Shown: positions 19,064-30,483 of the stretch, piece after piece
How the letters are laid out: every line of letters starts with the position of its first letter
Numbering within the stretch: position 1 is the first letter of the stretch
NCBI RefSeq assembly: GCF_000177235.2
Contig: NC_014829.1
Coordinates: 3,410,001-3,474,000 of the forward strand
From: Evansella cellulosilytica DSM 2522
GTDB lineage: Bacteria > Bacillota > Bacilli > Bacillales > Salisediminibacteriaceae
Length of the DNA stretch: 64,000 nucleotides
Reading direction: 5' to 3'
Position numbers and translations under genes: made by a program
Notes under the pieces: model-generated
Seen by the model: only the letters and a program-made list of their open reading frames with translations
Told to the model about the DNA's origin: nothing
Databases searched by the model: none

Positions 19064-19077
19064 AGTAAGCGCTTACA
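19064..19077. promoter_or_regulatory. Candidate cre (CcpA) site upstream of the maoC-like gene
   Basis: AGTAAGCGCTTACA contains a perfect 12-bp palindrome and fits the cre consensus at 13 of 14 positions. It lies between a possible -35 TTAACA and -10 TTTTAT on the minus strand, a position that would give repression by CcpA. No experiment supports it here. Confidence 0.6.
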
Positions 19078-19089
19078 ATATTGTTAAAT

Positions 19090-19120
19090 AAAGAAATCCA
19101 GAAATTATCTGGATCTCTTT
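19090..19120 (-). terminator. Terminator of the citZ-icd-mdh cluster
   Basis: Minus-strand AAAGAGATCCAGA and TCTGGATTTCTTT pair around a short loop and are followed by a T-rich stretch (ATTTAAC). It lies just after the mdh stop. Confidence 0.75.
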
Positions 19121-19134
19121 ATTATTTTACACGT

Positions 19135-20079
19135 TTATGCCTTATCCAATACATTCATGACATTTTTTACAGAAGCTACTGATTTAGCTAATGCTGATTT
19201 CTCATCATCATTTAAATCAAGTTCTATCACTTTTTCAATTCCACTGCCACCGAGGATGGTAGGAACTCCTAAGTAAATGTCTTCGTATCCGTATTCACCT
19301 TCTAAATACGCGATTGAAGGCAAAATACGTTTTTTATCTTTCAAAATTGCTTCTACCATTTGCACGATGGAGGCCGCTGGCGCAAAATAAGCACTGCCCG
19401 TACCTAGTAGATTGACAATTTCACCGCCGCCTTTTCTCGTACGTTCAACAATTTCTTCTAATCGTTCTTCAGCTATTAAAGACTGTAATGGAATACCACC
19501 AGCATAGGAATAACGGAGCATTGGCACCATGTCATCACCATGTCCACCTAGTACAAACCCAGTAACATCTTCAACAGATATGTTTAATTCTTGTGCAACA
19601 AATGTCCTGAATCGAGCTGTGTCAAGCACCCCTGATTGACCAATAACTCGATTTTTAGGTAAGCCGGATTCTTTAAACACTGTATAAGTCATCGCATCTA
19701 CAGGGTTTGTTAAAACAATAATAAAGCAGTCTGGCGAATACTTTACAATTTCCTTTGTAACTGACTTCATTATCCCAGCATTCGTTGCAACTAAATCATC
19801 TCGACTCATCCCTGGTTTTCTTGGAATTCCAGCTGTAATAACTACAATATCTGAGCCTTCCGTATCCTTATAATCTGATGTACCTATAATATTGGCATCA
19901 AATCCTTGTACCGGACTAGATTCCAACATATCTAGCGCTTTACCTTTAGTAGGACCTTCCGATTGCGGGATATCCACTAATACGACATCTCCTAATTCCT
20001 TTTGTGCTGCCAGTAATGCTGTTGTTGTTCCTGTGAATCCCCCACCAACAACTGTAATCTTCCTTCTTTTAATAGCCAT
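19135..20079 (-). CDS. mdh: Malate dehydrogenase
   Basis: NAD-dependent oxidation of malate to oxaloacetate in the TCA cycle; 314 aa, LDH-like type. The N-terminal dinucleotide fold [15 protein letters not shown] is followed by [20 protein letters not shown] with the substrate-binding Arg residues. [11 protein letters not shown] and the catalytic His in [12 protein letters not shown] follow. It is the last gene of citZ-icd-mdh, 48 bp after icd, with a terminator downstream. Confidence 0.97.
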   Translation of the reverse strand: MAIKRRKITVVGGGFTGTTTALLAAQKELGDVVLVDIPQSEGPTKGKALDMLESSPVQGFDANIIGTSDYKDTEGSDIVVITAGIPRKPGMSRDDLVATNAGIMKSVTKEIVKYSPDCFIIVLTNPVDAMTYTVFKESGLPKNRVIGQSGVLDTARFRTFVAQELNISVEDVTGFVLGGHGDDMVPMLRYSYAGGIPLQSLIAEERLEEIVERTRKGGGEIVNLLGTGSAYFAPAASIVQMVEAILKDKKRILPSIAYLEGEYGYEDIYLGVPTILGGSGIEKVIELDLNDDEKSALAKSVASVKNVMNVLDKA

Positions 20080-20127
20080 GTATGTTGCTCCCCCCCCAAT
20101 GATTAATATTCCGATTAATCACATTTA

Positions 20128-21393
20128 TTACAGATTATTAATTAATTCTGTACCAAATGCAGAGCAAGATACTTCAGTAGCGCCTTCCATTAAACGAGCG
20201 AAATCATATGTTACTACTTTACTACCTATTGTTTTGTCCATAGAGTTCTCAATTAAGTCTGCTGCTTCAGTCCATCCTAAGTGTCGTAACATTAGCACCC
20301 CTGATAATAGTACCGACGATGGATTTACTTTATCGAGTCCTGCGTATTTAGGAGCTGTACCATGTGTTGCTTCAAAAATTGCATGACCTGTGTCGTAATT
20401 GATGTTTGCTCCAGGTGCAATTCCGATTCCACCTACTTGCGCTGCAAGTGCATCAGATACGTAATCCCCATTTAAGTTCATCGTAGCAACGACATCAAAT
20501 TCTTTTGGACGTGTTAAAATTTGCTGTAGGAAAATGTCCGCTATTGCATCTTTTACAATAATTTTCCCTTCCGCTTCCGCTTTAGATTGTGCTTCATTCG
20601 CAGCATCACGACCACTTTCTTCTACAATTTTATCGTATTGTGCCCATGTGAACACTTTATCTCCAAATTCCTTCTCTGCTAATTCATAGCCCCAATTTTT
20701 AAAAGCACCTTCCGTAAATTTCATGATGTTCCCTTTATGAACTAGAGTGACACTTTTTCGTCCTTCATCAATAGCATATTGAATTGCTGAACGGACGAGG
20801 CGGTGTGTCCCTTCTTCAGAAACAGGTTTTACACCGATTCCAGACGTTTCTGGGAAGCGAATCTTTGTTGCTCCCATTTCTGTCTGTAGGAAATTTATTA
20901 ATTTTTTCACTTCGTCTGAGCCTTTTTGGAACTCAATACCTGCATAAATGTCCTCTGTGTTTTCACGGAAAATGACCATATCTGTATCTTCTGGACGCTT
21001 TACTGGTGAAGGAACCCCTTCAAACCATCTAACTGGTCGTACACAAGCGAATAAATCTAGCTCTTGTCGGAGAGCAACGTTTAACGATCTAAAACCTCCA
21101 CCAATTGGTGTTGTTAAAGGACCTTTAATGGCAATTAAGTATTCTCTTATTGTATCTAGCGTTTCATTAGGAAGCCATTCTCCTGTTTGGTTAAAAGCTT
21201 TTTCACCTGCTAGTACTTCTTTCCATTCAATCTTCTTTTCGCCATTATACGCTTTTTCAACAGCCGCTTCGATTACTCTTGATGCCGCTGCCCAAATATC
21301 TGGACCAATCCCATCTCCTTCGATGTATGGTATAACTGGTTGATTAGGAACATTAAGTACCCCATTATTTACTGTTATTTTTTCTCCTGTCAT
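20128..21393 (-). CDS. icd: Isocitrate dehydrogenase (NADP)
   Basis: TCA-cycle enzyme that converts isocitrate to 2-oxoglutarate and CO2; 421 aa. Family signatures include [13 protein letters not shown] at the start, [20 protein letters not shown] with the substrate Arg residues and the regulatory-Ser region, [11 protein letters not shown], and [17 protein letters not shown] followed by the nucleotide-binding [11 protein letters not shown]. The ATG at 21393 is preceded by CGGGAGG. It lies 131 bp downstream of citZ, with two hairpins in the gap that may adjust relative expression. Confidence 0.97.
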   Translation of the reverse strand: MTGEKITVNNGVLNVPNQPVIPYIEGDGIGPDIWAAASRVIEAAVEKAYNGEKKIEWKEVLAGEKAFNQTGEWLPNETLDTIREYLIAIKGPLTTPIGGGFRSLNVALRQELDLFACVRPVRWFEGVPSPVKRPEDTDMVIFRENTEDIYAGIEFQKGSDEVKKLINFLQTEMGATKIRFPETSGIGVKPVSEEGTHRLVRSAIQYAIDEGRKSVTLVHKGNIMKFTEGAFKNWGYELAEKEFGDKVFTWAQYDKIVEESGRDAANEAQSKAEAEGKIIVKDAIADIFLQQILTRPKEFDVVATMNLNGDYVSDALAAQVGGIGIAPGANINYDTGHAIFEATHGTAPKYAGLDKVNPSSVLLSGVLMLRHLGWTEAADLIENSMDKTIGSKVVTYDFARLMEGATEVSCSAFGTELINNL

Positions 21394-21470
21394 ACTAAAT
21401 ACCTCCCGATAATTCTATTTGTTATTTTGATTTAGTAGGAAATTCTACTAGAACATCCCTTTATGTAACC

Positions 21471-21511
21471 AATGGGAAGAGGAGTTCCATAAGGTACTCT
21501 CTCCTCCCATC
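21471..21511 (-). other. Stem-loop in the citZ-icd gap
   Basis: AATGGGAAGAGGAGT and ACTCTCTCCTCCCATT pair across a short loop between the citZ stop and the icd start; a smaller TAGTAG/CTACTA hairpin lies at 21434-21450. There is no T-run, so processing or partial attenuation is more likely than full termination. Confidence 0.5.
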
Positions 21512-21524
21512 ATTCACAACACCA

Positions 21525-22640
21525 TTATCTTTCTTCCACTGGAAGCCACTTTTGTACTGACGGTCCTGTATATTCAGCTCTTGGACGGATAAGGCGATTA
21601 TTATCATATTGCTCAAGTATATGAGCAATCCATCCTGAAACTCTACTTACCGCAAATATCGGTGTGAAAAGATCATGCTCAATACCTAAGCTGTGGTATA
21701 CAGATGCAGAATAAAAATCTACATTTGGTAATAAGCCCTTTTCACCACTAACAATTTCATCAATTTTTATACTCATTTCATACCATTTTGTTTCTCCAGT
21801 AATATGTGTTAATTGACGAGACATTTCCTTTAAATGTTTTGCTCTTGGATCACCATTTTTATAAACACGGTGCCCAAAGCCCATAATTTTCACTTTTCTT
21901 GAAAGTGCATCTTTAATATATGACTCAGCGTTACTTACATCCCCAATTTCAGAAAGCATTTTCATTACGCGCTCATTCGCCCCGCCATGTAAAGGACCTT
22001 TTAACGCTCCAATTGCTGAGGTAATCCCTGAATACATATCTGATAACGTTGCAACACAGACTCGCGCAGTAAATGTAGAAGCATTTAGTTCGTGATCTGC
22101 ATGTAGTACTAGTGCTTTGTTAAATGCTTTTTCTGAAATTTCATCAGGCTCTTTACCAGTTAACATATAGAGGAAATTTGCGGAAAAGCTTAAGTCGCTT
22201 TTAGGAGAAACAGGTTCTTTTCCTTCACGGATTCTCGAGAACGCTGTAACTAAAGTTGGTAGCTGTGCTTGAAGCTTGATTGCTTTTTCTCTGTTTGCAT
22301 CCTCACTCATATCGTCAGCACTATCATCAAACAATGCTAGATTTGAAACCGCTGTTCTAAGAACTGCCATCGGATGAACAGAATCAACAGGAATTGTTTT
22401 CAATTGGTCTAATACTTCTTGAGGAACAGTCGCAGCTTCTGATAATTTTTCTTTGAAATCTTTAAGTTCTGCTGCATTAGGAAGTCGATGATTCCATAAT
22501 AAATATACAACCTCTTCAAAACTAGCGTGATCCGCTAGATCATCAATGTTATATCCGTGATACGTTAGAACTCCATCAATGATTGAACTTACACTCGATG
22601 TTGTTGCAACAACACCTTCTAACCCCTTAGTCGTACTCAT
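21525..22640 (-). CDS. citZ: Citrate synthase
   Basis: Condenses acetyl-CoA and oxaloacetate, the entry step of the TCA cycle; 371 aa, the short Gram-positive form. Active-site His residues lie in KGPLHGGANERVM and IMGFGHRVYKNGDPRA, the catalytic Asp in PNVDFYSASVYHSLG. HADHELNASTFTAR is also conserved. The ATG at 22640 has GGAGAGG upstream. It is first in the citZ-icd-mdh cluster and preceded by a long regulatory gap. Confidence 0.97.
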   Translation of the reverse strand: MSTTKGLEGVVATTSSVSSIIDGVLTYHGYNIDDLADHASFEEVVYLLWNHRLPNAAELKDFKEKLSEAATVPQEVLDQLKTIPVDSVHPMAVLRTAVSNLALFDDSADDMSEDANREKAIKLQAQLPTLVTAFSRIREGKEPVSPKSDLSFSANFLYMLTGKEPDEISEKAFNKALVLHADHELNASTFTARVCVATLSDMYSGITSAIGALKGPLHGGANERVMKMLSEIGDVSNAESYIKDALSRKVKIMGFGHRVYKNGDPRAKHLKEMSRQLTHITGETKWYEMSIKIDEIVSGEKGLLPNVDFYSASVYHSLGIEHDLFTPIFAVSRVSGWIAHILEQYDNNRLIRPRAEYTGPSVQKWLPVEER

Positions 22641-22838
22641 ATCTACCTCTCCTTTTCCCCAATATTATTTGAGTATATTTTTCTCACTCAAATTTTATCA
22701 TGTATCATTTGGGAGACAATGCTCCGCAAAAAAAACGAATGAAAAACATCACTCATTTATACACCCTCACATAAAATTTTATTAATATACTTTCTTTCAA
22801 ACGTATTGTTTGTTGAACAAAGGATAACACAACATTTA

Positions 22839-22852
22839 AGTAAGCGGTTACC
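22839..22852. promoter_or_regulatory. Candidate cre (CcpA) site in citZ leader region
   Basis: AGTAAGCGGTTACC matches the cre consensus at 12 of 14 positions, with symmetric GTAA/TTAC arms. It lies about 190 bp upstream of citZ and downstream of a possible promoter at 22915-22942, a position that would act as a roadblock. In B. subtilis citZ is known to be controlled by CcpA and CcpC; regulation here is inferred. Confidence 0.45.
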
Positions 22853-22914
22853 AAACGTCTTACTTAACTAATTATTATAAATAAGTATGTAAATAAACTT
22901 ACCATTTGTTTTTT

Positions 22915-22942
22915 ATTATACCATTTTTCACATTTTTGTGAA
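22915..22942 (-). promoter_or_regulatory. Candidate sigma-A promoter for citZ
   Basis: TTCACA and TATAAT are separated by 16 nt on the minus strand in the 381-bp gap between the DUF441 gene and citZ. If used, it gives a leader of about 270 nt that contains the cre-like site. The rest of the gap is AT-rich with nothing further I can name. Confidence 0.4.
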
Positions 22943-23021
22943 CTTTTTATTTATAAAAGAGCTAAAAATTCCGACTTGTAACATTATTTTAATTTGTTTG
23001 AATATTTAACTTTACAACTAC

Positions 23022-23492
23022 TTAACCAATAAATGAGCTAAAAAAAGCAACGACCTTCATTGCAAGATAAGCAATTCCAGCTCCTATTAACGGACCTACA
23101 GCGACTCCATTAAATAGTGCGACGGCCAATATCGTTCCAAAGACTAGTGCTGCTGTAATATGTGGATCACTTTTAAGAAGTTCAATCCCACTGGATGCTA
23201 TAACAGCAACTAATACGCCTGATGCAAGTGCGATCCAAGCATAAGAAGACTTTAATGCCCCCTGTAGCTCTCTAAACCCTATCTCACCAGTAACAATAGG
23301 GACAAGTACAGCTATCGTAATAATGGTAACTCCAATTTGAATTCCTTTTTGTTGCAAAAAGGGAAAAACCTTTTCCCCAAGGTCAATCCACTGTATCACT
23401 AATAAAAAGGCAACCGCAATAATGAGTGAACTATTTTTTGCAAAAATCCCGATTGCAAGCAGTACTAACATAAATATTGTTCCGTGACTCAT
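23022..23492 (-). CDS. DUF441 family membrane protein (YtwI-like)
   Basis: A 156-aa hydrophobic protein with about four to five transmembrane helices, made of stretches such as TIFMLVLLAIGIF, VTIITIAVLVPIV and LVFGTILAVALFNGVAVGP, with glycine-rich turns. This matches the DUF441 family and the position of ytwI next to citZ in B. subtilis. Function unknown. The ATG at 23492 follows AGGAGG. It is separated from citZ by about 380 bp, so probably independent of it. Confidence 0.85.
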   Translation of the reverse strand: MSHGTIFMLVLLAIGIFAKNSSLIIAVAFLLVIQWIDLGEKVFPFLQQKGIQIGVTIITIAVLVPIVTGEIGFRELQGALKSSYAWIALASGVLVAVIASSGIELLKSDPHITAALVFGTILAVALFNGVAVGPLIGAGIAYLAMKVVAFFSSFIG

Positions 23493-23676
23493 AATGTAAA
23501 TCCTCCTACTGTACGGGAACTATTTCATTCTAGCATATGAAAATTATAATTAAAAAAATGTTGCTCATACTTTCACTTATGTTTTGCAATTCAAGCTTCA
23601 GAGCAAGAATTTTCAAGAGCATATTCTCCCTTAGAAAGCATACATTGTCTTAAGAGCTTGTCTAGGGGGAGTGATC

Positions 23677-24789
23677 ATGCATAAGGACACTTATATTCAA
23701 CGCTTTATTCGTGCAAGTATCGTATTAACTTACCTACTCCTTATTATTGCACTTATTTATATCCTTACTATTTATCTTTATCCTTTTTTAATTGGATTGA
23801 TTATTTCTCTTATTTTTTTACCAGCAGTAAATTTTATCGAAAATAAATTTGGGTGGAATAGATCTTCAGCTGTTTTATTAATTATTGTTTTCTTTATTTT
23901 AACTTTTTCAGCTCTCATTACCTTACTAGTCGCTGAAATTGTCGCAGGACTTAGTTACTTAACTAAGGAGCTTCCAACTTATATTCATGATGGCATTGAG
24001 TTCATTCACTTATGGTTCGACACTTACTTACTCCCTATATATGAAGGGCTTATCGCATTTTCTTCTCAATTAGATCCAGGTCAACAAACCACTATTCATC
24101 AGTCCTTAGAGAGACTTTTGAGTAACTTCGGGGAACAAATGAGCAATATTATACAATATGTCCTCAATGGATTTGCAGACTTTCTAATGGCTTTACCTAA
24201 TACCATTACTGTTCTCTTTTTTGCTTTACTTGGAGCTTTTTTTATTACGAAAGATTGGCCGACGATGATGCAGTGGCTTGAGTCGAAAACACCAAAAAAA
24301 ATAAAAGTGATAGCTAATAGAATGACAGAGCAGTGGAAAAAGGCCATTGTAGGTTATGTATTTGCACAGTTAATATTAGTTTCAATGACTGGAGTTATTG
24401 TCTTCATTGGTTTATTAATTATAGGCGTAGATTATGCAATAACCACTGCATTATTAATTGCTATCGTTGATCTATTACCTTACCTTGGTACAGGGTTAGT
24501 TTTTATCCCATGGATCCTATACACTTTTTTCTCTGGCCATTGGGGATTAGCGATAGGATTGTCTATCCTTTATGCTATTGTCATAATTCAAAGAAATTTA
24601 GCTGAGCCAAAAGTGATGTCAAAACATATGGGAATCCCGCCATTAGCTTTATTAGTATCACTCTTTGCATGCTATCAATTATTCGGCGTGTTAGGTTTAC
24701 TACTTGGTCCAGCATTGCTCATATTTGTTCAATCAGTCATTCGAGCTGGGGTGATTGATGAAGTGTTTTATTATATAAAAGGACGATAA
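23677..24789 (+). CDS. ytvI: AI-2E family transporter / sporulation protein YtvI
   Basis: A 370-aa membrane protein of the UPF0118 (AI-2 exporter) family with about eight helices. Helices cluster at both ends, with a middle soluble part (about 105-155), followed by the typical VDYAITTALLIAIVDLLPYL and a C-terminal GIPPLALLVSLFACYQLFG. Members export small molecules or exchange Na+/H+; the substrate here is unknown. The start is ATG at 23677, with GGGGGA 6 nt before it; a GTG at 23671 directly abuts that site. It has its own terminator. Confidence 0.88.
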   Translation: MHKDTYIQRFIRASIVLTYLLLIIALIYILTIYLYPFLIGLIISLIFLPAVNFIENKFGWNRSSAVLLIIVFFILTFSALITLLVAEIVAGLSYLTKELPTYIHDGIEFIHLWFDTYLLPIYEGLIAFSSQLDPGQQTTIHQSLERLLSNFGEQMSNIIQYVLNGFADFLMALPNTITVLFFALLGAFFITKDWPTMMQWLESKTPKKIKVIANRMTEQWKKAIVGYVFAQLILVSMTGVIVFIGLLIIGVDYAITTALLIAIVDLLPYLGTGLVFIPWILYTFFSGHWGLAIGLSILYAIVIIQRNLAEPKVMSKHMGIPPLALLVSLFACYQLFGVLGLLLGPALLIFVQSVIRAGVIDEVFYYIKGR

Positions 24790-24821
24790 TGGGAGTAACA
24801 TTAAAGAATCACTCCTGAAAA

Positions 24822-24861
24822 AGAAGATGTCAAAGGGACTTCCCTTATAACATCTTTTTTT
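24822..24861 (+). terminator. Terminator of ytvI
   Basis: AAGATGTCAAAGGGA pairs with TCCCTTATAACATCTT and is followed by seven T residues on the plus strand. Confidence 0.9.
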
Positions 24862-24918
24862 GTCTCTATTAAAGTAGAACGTTGCTTTTAAGGAAGTTGA
24901 GAGGGTTACATCAAACTC

Positions 24919-25320
24919 TTACCACCTTTTATTTGAATGAAACACGATGTTTCCAGAACGAATCATGCGTTGAAACATTTTTTGGAGAAAGCCTTTGAAA
25001 ACCCCTCTCGTTAAAGGCAGTAACAAGAAGAACCCGATAGCATCCGTTATAAAACCCGGTGTAAGTAATACAACTGCACCAACTAATATGCATATTCCAT
25101 CTAAAAGTACGCTACTCGGTACCATTCCTTGTGATGCTTGCATCTGTGCTGTCCTTATTGCATTTAGTCCTTCCCTTTTAGCTAAGGCAGCACCTAAAAC
25201 ACCGGTTAGTATAATTAATAGAATCGTTGGGATCACACCTATCATATTTCCAGACAATATTAACACCCAAATTTCTAGAGCCGGTACAATAATAATAAGT
25301 AAAAAAAATAAACGCCCCAT
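24919..25320 (-). CDS. fxsA: FxsA family membrane protein
   Basis: A 133-aa protein with three to four transmembrane helices (LFFLLIIIVPALEIWVLIL, IPTILLIILTGVLGAALAKREG, LLTPGFITDAIGFFLLLPLTR). The ALAKREG and LTPGFITDAIG motifs are typical of FxsA proteins, which in E. coli relieve F-exclusion of phage T7. The role in Bacillus is unknown. The C-terminal tail is basic and cytosolic. It lies convergent with ytvI and downstream of pyk, separated from pyk by repeat A2. Confidence 0.9.
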   Translation of the reverse strand: MGRLFFLLIIIVPALEIWVLILSGNMIGVIPTILLIILTGVLGAALAKREGLNAIRTAQMQASQGMVPSSVLLDGICILVGAVVLLTPGFITDAIGFFLLLPLTRGVFKGFLQKMFQRMIRSGNIVFHSNKRW

Positions 25321-25497
25321 ATTGCTTCCCCACCTTTATGTATACTTCTCACGAGTAAACATTCATTCATATTTAATAATTAATGTTTCTATTATACCAT
25401 TAATATCTTTTGTTGTTTAAAGCTATAAACATATGAGTATGTTTATAAAATACATTTTCCCTAAAAATACCCTCTTTTATGTGATTCGAAAAAAATA

Positions 25498-25537
25498 GGT
25501 TGACTCAAGGTTCTACTAAACCTTTTGAGTCAACCTT
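25498..25537. repeat. Family A hairpin repeat, copy 2 (pyk 3' end)
   Basis: AGGTTGACTCAAGGTT and AACCTTTTGAGTCAACCT lie just past the pyk stop. The minus-strand flank at 25538-25570 (GTCCAAATTTGCTAGTGAAA) resembles the TGTCCCAAAAGCTA flank of copies 1 and 4. It may serve as the pyk terminator. Confidence 0.8.
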
Positions 25538-25581
25538 ATCGAACTTTCACTAGCAAATTTGGACAGACTCTATTCAGTCAT

Positions 25582-27336
25582 TTAAAGTACGTTTGCTTGT
25601 CCTTTATAAACATATCCGTGTTGCGCGTCAACTGTAACTTCTTCACCTTCATTAAAGAGTGAAGTTACATTTTCAACACCAACAATTACAGGAATATCTA
25701 AGCTTAGTCCAACAACAGCAGCATGAGAAGTGAGGCCACCTTGCTCAGTAATAACTGCTCCAGCTTTTTCAAAAGCCTCCATCATGTCACGGTCTGTATT
25801 TGTTGTTACTAATACATCACCATCATTTAATTTGTTAAGAGCTTCTGTTGCGCTGTTAGCAACAACTACTTTACCTGTAGCAGATTTACGACCTACACCT
25901 TGCCCTTTAGCAGCAACTTCACCTACTACATGTACCTTCATAATGTTTGTTGTACCTTTTTCGTTAATTGGTACACCTGCAGTAATAACAACTAGGTCAC
26001 CATACTGTACTAACCCCGTCTGTAAAGCTCCTTCTACTGCAATTTGTAGCATTTCATCAGTAGAATCAGCACTATGACCTACAGATGGATATACACCCCA
26101 AGTTAACGCTAATGATCGACATACACGCTCACTGCTTGTTACTGCAGCAATTGGAGATTGCGGACGATATTTCGCAATCATTTTTGCAGTGTGTCCACTT
26201 TCTGTTGCAGTAATAATAGCTGATGCATTTAAATTAAGAGCAGTATGTGATACAGATTGGCTAATTGCATCTGTAATAGTGTGTTCACTTTCCTTCGTCT
26301 TTTTACGAAGAATATCTTTATATTTAAGCGCTGTTTCAGTTTTCAACGCAATGTTTCTCATCGTTTGTACAGATTCTACTGGGTAATCACCGGCAGCCGT
26401 TTCACCTGATAGCATAATTGCATCCGTACCATCAAATATAGCGTTTGCTACGTCACTAGCTTCTGCACGAGTTGGGCGAGGATTACGTTGCATGGAATCT
26501 AACATTTGTGTAGCTGTAATAACAGGCTTCCCTTGTGCATTACACTTTTTAATTAACTCTTTTTGAACTAACGGTACATCTTCAGCAGGAATTTCAACGC
26601 CAAGGTCTCCACGTGCTACCATTAAACCATCAGAGATTTCAAGAATCTCTTCAATATTGTCTACACCCTCTTGGTTTTCAATTTTAGGGATGATTTGAAT
26701 ATGACCAGCGTTATGCTTTTCAAGTAATTCACGAAGTTCTAACACATCCGAAGCTTTTCTCACAAAAGATGGCGCAATAAAATCTACATCTTGCTCAATA
26801 CCGAAAACGATGTCGTTTGCATCCTTTTCTGTAATTCCAGGCAACTGAACACTGACACCAGGAACGTTGACACCTTTTTTATTTTTCAATGTACCACTAT
26901 TCATTACTTCAGTCGTTAACTCTTCATTACCGACTTCTGTAACCTTCAATTCAATTAACCCGTCATCTAGAAGGATTGTTGAACCAACTTGTACATCATC
27001 AACAAGTCCAGGGTATGTTACTGAAATTTTCTCAGTCGTACCAACTACCTCAGTCATAGCTACTTTAAGCGCAGAGCCTTTCACTAATTCGATAGCTCCA
27101 CCTTCAACCGTTTGTGTACGGATTTCTGGACCTTTTGTATCTAAAAGAATCGCAACAGGTTTACCTAGTTTATTTGCAGCTTCACGAATATTTTTAATAC
27201 GAGCTCCATGCTCATCAAAATCACCATGGGAAAAATTTAATCTCGCAACATTCATTCCAGCAGATATTAATTGTTCTAGTTTTTCTACAGTTTCACTCGC
27301 AGGACCAATCGTACAAACTATTTTTGTTTTTCTCAC
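25582..27336 (-). CDS. pyk: Pyruvate kinase with C-terminal PEP-utiliser-like domain
   Basis: Catalyses PEP + ADP to pyruvate + ATP. The 584 aa comprise the classic kinase ([17 protein letters not shown], then [29 protein letters not shown] and ATQMLDSM) plus a C-terminal extension of about 110 aa. The extension has [25 protein letters not shown], resembling the phosphohistidine domain of PEP-utilising enzymes; Bacillus Pyk is known to carry it. The start is GTG at 27336 with AGGAGG 9 nt upstream. It follows pfkA in the conserved pfkA-pyk pair, 145 bp apart with a small hairpin (27414-27433) between them. Confidence 0.96.
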   Translation of the reverse strand: MRKTKIVCTIGPASETVEKLEQLISAGMNVARLNFSHGDFDEHGARIKNIREAANKLGKPVAILLDTKGPEIRTQTVEGGAIELVKGSALKVAMTEVVGTTEKISVTYPGLVDDVQVGSTILLDDGLIELKVTEVGNEELTTEVMNSGTLKNKKGVNVPGVSVQLPGITEKDANDIVFGIEQDVDFIAPSFVRKASDVLELRELLEKHNAGHIQIIPKIENQEGVDNIEEILEISDGLMVARGDLGVEIPAEDVPLVQKELIKKCNAQGKPVITATQMLDSMQRNPRPTRAEASDVANAIFDGTDAIMLSGETAAGDYPVESVQTMRNIALKTETALKYKDILRKKTKESEHTITDAISQSVSHTALNLNASAIITATESGHTAKMIAKYRPQSPIAAVTSSERVCRSLALTWGVYPSVGHSADSTDEMLQIAVEGALQTGLVQYGDLVVITAGVPINEKGTTNIMKVHVVGEVAAKGQGVGRKSATGKVVVANSATEALNKLNDGDVLVTTNTDRDMMEAFEKAGAVITEQGGLTSHAAVVGLSLDIPVIVGVENVTSLFNEGEEVTVDAQHGYVYKGQANVL

Positions 27337-27481
27337 TTTTTATTTCCTCCTCATAATTAAAACAATAGCTTATATATAGTCTACAACTATTTGCCTATTC
27401 CCATACAAAAGCCAGGACAAAATAGCTTGTCCTAGCTATTAAAAATGCATCACATCTTCTACAAATAGCTGAAGGGCTATG

Positions 27482-28441
<960 letters not shown>

Positions 28442-28538
28442 TTATACCTTCACCTCTTCATAAACTAACTCTTTTTTTTTAATATGTGTTAAAAATACCA
28501 TTTTCATTTATTAAAAACAATACGAGGAATTGCAAATG

Positions 28539-28552
28539 TAAAAACGCTTTCC
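28539..28552. promoter_or_regulatory. Weak cre-like site near pfkA / accA terminator
   Basis: TAAAAACGCTTTCC matches cre at 12 of 14 positions but overlaps the accA terminator stem, so the match may be incidental. Confidence 0.25.
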
Positions 28553-28567
28553 CATTTTTGGGAAAGC
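28546..28567 (-). terminator. Terminator of accDA
   Basis: Minus-strand GCTTTCCCA and TGGGAAAGC pair around a short loop and are followed by GTTTTTAC, 8 bp past the accA stop. Confidence 0.8.
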
Positions 28568-28574
28568 ATATTCC

Positions 28575-29555
28575 TTATTCTATCAGCATGGTATCGCTTT
28601 CAGTTGTATATTCTCCCATATTCTTAAATTTTTCGTAACGTTTTGTGACAATTTCATCCGGTGACATATTTTTCAATTCCTTCAAAGAATTAGTAATCAC
28701 TTTTTTAATCTCAAGTGCTTGCTTGTCGATGTCTCGGTGAGCACCACCTCTAATCTCAGGAATCATTTTATCTATTAGTCCAAGCTCCATTAGATCAGGT
28801 GCTGTAATCTTCATTGTTTCTGCTGCTCTTTTTGCTAAACTTGAATCTTTCCATAGTAACGCCGCAGCACCTTCAGGAGAAATAACAGAATAAGTAGAAT
28901 TTTCAAGCATAAATATTCGGTCCCCAACTCCTAATGCAAGTGCTCCACCACTTCCACCTTCACCAATAACAACACATATAATTGGAACACGCAATCCAGC
29001 CATATCTATTAAATTTTTTGCAATGGCCTGGCTTTGCCCCCTTTCTTCTGATTCAATACCCGGGTCTGCTCCTTTCGTGTCTATAAAACAAATTATCGGC
29101 CTATTAAATTTCTCGGCCTGTTTCATGAGACGCAAAGCTTTTCTGTACCCTTCAGGATGAGGCATTCCAAAATTTCTTTTTATATTTTCTTTCGTATCTT
29201 TACCTCGTTGGTGCCCAATGACAGTAACTGGTGTATCATTAAATTTTGCGATTCCACCAACAATTGCTTTATCATCACCATATAAACGATCACCATGGAA
29301 TTCAATAAAATCAGTAAAGAGACGTTCGATATAATCTTTTGTAGTCGGACGTTTACTATGCCGTGCTATTTGTACTCTTTCCCATGGATTTAAGTTTCCG
29401 TATATATCCTTCTCTAACTGCTCTAACCTACCTTCTAGCTTTTCTATTTCACCAGATAAGTCAATCCCTTTTTCAGCAGTAAATTCTTTTAGCTCTGCTA
29501 TTTTAGTCTTTAATTCTATAATTGGCTTTTCGAAAGGTAATTGCTGCTCCGCCAT
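28575..29555 (-). CDS. accA: Acetyl-CoA carboxylase carboxyltransferase alpha subunit
   Basis: Alpha subunit of the carboxyltransferase that makes malonyl-CoA for fatty acid synthesis, in complex with AccD. It has 326 aa, beginning with a coiled-coil-like region ([20 protein letters not shown]). The crotonase-fold core follows, with PRGTKxN-type and [29 protein letters not shown] and [13 protein letters not shown]. It lies 16 bp after accD and is certainly co-transcribed. Confidence 0.97.
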   Translation of the reverse strand: MAEQQLPFEKPIIELKTKIAELKEFTAEKGIDLSGEIEKLEGRLEQLEKDIYGNLNPWERVQIARHSKRPTTKDYIERLFTDFIEFHGDRLYGDDKAIVGGIAKFNDTPVTVIGHQRGKDTKENIKRNFGMPHPEGYRKALRLMKQAEKFNRPIICFIDTKGADPGIESEERGQSQAIAKNLIDMAGLRVPIICVVIGEGGSGGALALGVGDRIFMLENSTYSVISPEGAAALLWKDSSLAKRAAETMKITAPDLMELGLIDKMIPEIRGGAHRDIDKQALEIKKVITNSLKELKNMSPDEIVTKRYEKFKNMGEYTTESDTMLIE

Positions 29556-29571
29556 CGTACTTCCTCCTTTA

Positions 29572-30432
29572 TCATTTCGTTTGAGGTTGATGTAGTTCCA
29601 GAATAGTCGTTAAAGTGGCTTTCATATCATGCCTTGATACGACTTTATCCAGTTGACCATGATCTAATAAAAACTCTGCTGTTTGAAAGTCATCAGGCAG
29701 CTTTTGTCGTATTGTTTGTTCAATAATTCTACGACCTGCAAAGCCAATTAACGCACCTGGTTCGGCTAAATTGATATCACCTATGGATGCGAAGCTAGCT
29801 GATACCCCACCTGTAGTTGGGTGTGTCATCACACTAATAAATAGTTGTCCCTCTTCGTGAAGTTGGTTCAATGCAGCTGATGTTTTAGCCATTTGCATTA
29901 AACTAAATACACCTTCTTGCATCCTTGCCCCACCTGATGCACAAAATAAAATAAATGGCTTGTCCTGTTCAATTGCTTGCTCAATTGCTCTCGTAATCTT
30001 TTCTCCTACAACTGATCCCATACTTGCCATTCTAAATCTAGAATCCATTACACCAATGATAGTGGGAAAACCATTGATCGTCCCTTCCCCTGTAACTATT
30101 GCTTCGTTCATTTTCGTTTTCTTACGATCTAACTCAGACTTTTCTTTGTATGACGGAAAGTTTAATGGATCTGTAGCGATCATATCCTTATCGTATTCTC
30201 TAAAACTTCCTTCATCTAAAGTCATTTCTAGTCTTTCTATTGCTGTGATTTTATGATGAAATCCACAGCCGTTACATACCATTTTAATTTTACGTAATTC
30301 TTTCGTATACATTATTGTCTTACAGCTTGGACATTTAGTCATGAGGCCCTCTGGAACTTCCTGTTTTGCTTGTTCTGAAGGGATTGTTGCATACTTTTTC
30401 TTTTTTGAAAATAAACTTCGTATCTTTGTCAC
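29572..30432 (-). CDS. accD: Acetyl-CoA carboxylase carboxyltransferase beta subunit
   Basis: Beta subunit of acetyl-CoA carboxylase, binding acetyl-CoA. The N-terminal zinc ribbon uses CPSCKTIM and CNGCGFH; the carboxyltransferase core has [20 protein letters not shown] and [12 protein letters not shown]. The start is GTG at 30432 with AAAGGTGG 8 nt upstream, giving 286 aa and the usual short N-terminus before [12 protein letters not shown]; a GTG at 30444 overlaps that site. It lies downstream of the GntR regulator and malic enzyme genes, pointing to joint control. Confidence 0.96.
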   Translation of the reverse strand: MTKIRSLFSKKKKYATIPSEQAKQEVPEGLMTKCPSCKTIMYTKELRKIKMVCNGCGFHHKITAIERLEMTLDEGSFREYDKDMIATDPLNFPSYKEKSELDRKKTKMNEAIVTGEGTINGFPTIIGVMDSRFRMASMGSVVGEKITRAIEQAIEQDKPFILFCASGGARMQEGVFSLMQMAKTSAALNQLHEEGQLFISVMTHPTTGGVSASFASIGDINLAEPGALIGFAGRRIIEQTIRQKLPDDFQTAEFLLDHGQLDKVVSRHDMKATLTTILELHQPQTK

Positions 30433-30483
30433 TGTCAATCCCACCTTTCTACATCAAAGACTATGAAAACTATTCTTACTTCA

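Noticed and set aside
19892-20386. Long plus-strand frame of about 164 codons opposite mdh/icd
   Set aside because: It is antisense to two highly conserved enzyme genes, has no supported start and no recognisable protein features.
26867-27379. Plus-strand frame of about 170 codons opposite pyk
   Set aside because: It is a shadow of the GC-skewed codon use of pyk, with no start signal of its own.
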